A model generated the notes under the pieces. That model ran no database searches and was not told where the DNA came from. It worked only from the letters and a program-made list of their open reading frames with translations. Positions 5,500 through 5,688 of a stretch of 5,688 nt of DNA are shown here, piece by piece. Every line of letters begins with the position of its first letter. Positions within the stretch are counted from its first letter, which is position 1. Source of the stretch: UBA2965 sp036526135 (GTDB taxonomy: Bacteria > Pseudomonadota > Gammaproteobacteria > Pseudomonadales > Azotimanducaceae); the NCBI GenBank assembly GCA_036526135.1, contig DATCZA010000031.1:1-5688 (forward strand), in the 5' to 3' direction. Both the position numbers and the translations under genes were made by a program.

Positions 5500-5688
5500 A
5501 TGAAGCGACGTGGTCCACTGGCGCTGATTGTTGCGGGCGTCCTGGCAAACAACTATATCCTTTTGCACGACGTTATCTGGGACAAATATTCGGACTACTG
5601 GATTGAGGGGTCGCACCAAGTTATCGCCCTGGGCCCACGAAGTTGGGCGGGTATTATCTTTTGTCTTATCGTGATTGCTGCCGGAATC
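5500..5688 (+). CDS. Small membrane protein of unknown function (N-terminal part, 3' truncated)
   Basis: An open frame starts at ATG 5500 and is still open at the window edge, giving 63 residues. It begins MKRRGPLALIVAGVLANNYI, with three positive residues and then a hydrophobic helix (about 6-23). A polar stretch of about 25 residues follows, carrying HDVIWDKYSDYWIEGSHQ. A second hydrophobic helix begins around SWAGIIFCLIVIAAG (about residue 49 on). This gives at least two membrane segments, and the positive-inside rule puts the N-terminus in the cytoplasm with the polar loop outside. A good ribosome binding site precedes it. I do not recognise the family, and the missing C-terminus limits any further call. 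Codon use is more AT-rich than in the genes at the left of the window. Confidence 0.6.
   Translation, partial: MKRRGPLALIVAGVLANNYILLHDVIWDKYSDYWIEGSHQVIALGPRSWAGIIFCLIVIAAGI

Noticed and set aside
5299..5619. Minus-strand frame of 106 residues across the right-hand intergenic stretch
   Set aside because: It overlaps the start of the terminal membrane protein gene, which has a good ribosome binding site, and its translation shows no recognisable feature.

Overview
The window reads as a piece of a high-GC bacterial chromosome, most likely from a proteobacterium. Codon third positions are strongly G/C, the genes are tightly packed, and the protein families are ones often seen in catabolic regions of Alpha- and Gammaproteobacteria. 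These families are a Rieske oxygenase alpha subunit, a beta-lactamase-fold serine hydrolase, a spinster-like MFS transporter, an ABM-fold monooxygenase and a class I methyltransferase. Genus cannot be told from the sequence alone. No rRNA, tRNA, CRISPR array, insertion sequence or phage gene was found.

Layout. Positions 1-408 (+) hold the C-terminal part of a Rieske-type ring-hydroxylating oxygenase alpha subunit; its N-terminus lies outside the window. About 20 bases downstream on the same strand is an exported serine hydrolase, ending at 2066. Its frame carries a good signal peptide but has no ATG, GTG or TTG in front of it. The next two genes face them on the minus strand. An ABM-domain monooxygenase-like protein (3869-3519) is followed after 33 bases by an MFS transporter (3485-2115), and the two probably form an operon. 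A 136-base divergent region (3870-4005) separates that pair from a SAM-dependent methyltransferase (4006-4722, +) and contains a perfect 7-base dyad. Next comes a small exported, possibly lipid-anchored protein (4876-5064, +). A gene-poor, somewhat more AT-rich stretch follows (5065-5499). The window ends in the start of a small membrane protein (5500 onward, +) that runs off the edge.

How the genes may work together. The first two genes probably share a transcript, and the ABM and MFS genes probably share another. A Rieske oxygenase, a hydrolase, a small monooxygenase-like protein and a permease side by side would suit uptake and oxidative breakdown of an aromatic, terpenoid or similar small organic compound. 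The substrate cannot be read from the sequence, and this linkage is inference from neighbourhood only. The methyltransferase, the small exported protein and the terminal membrane protein have no evident link to that role.

No clearly new system was found. The points most worth a second look are the missing conventional start of the serine hydrolase, its duplicated C-terminal domain, the dyad in the divergent region, and the two small uncharacterised proteins at the right end.
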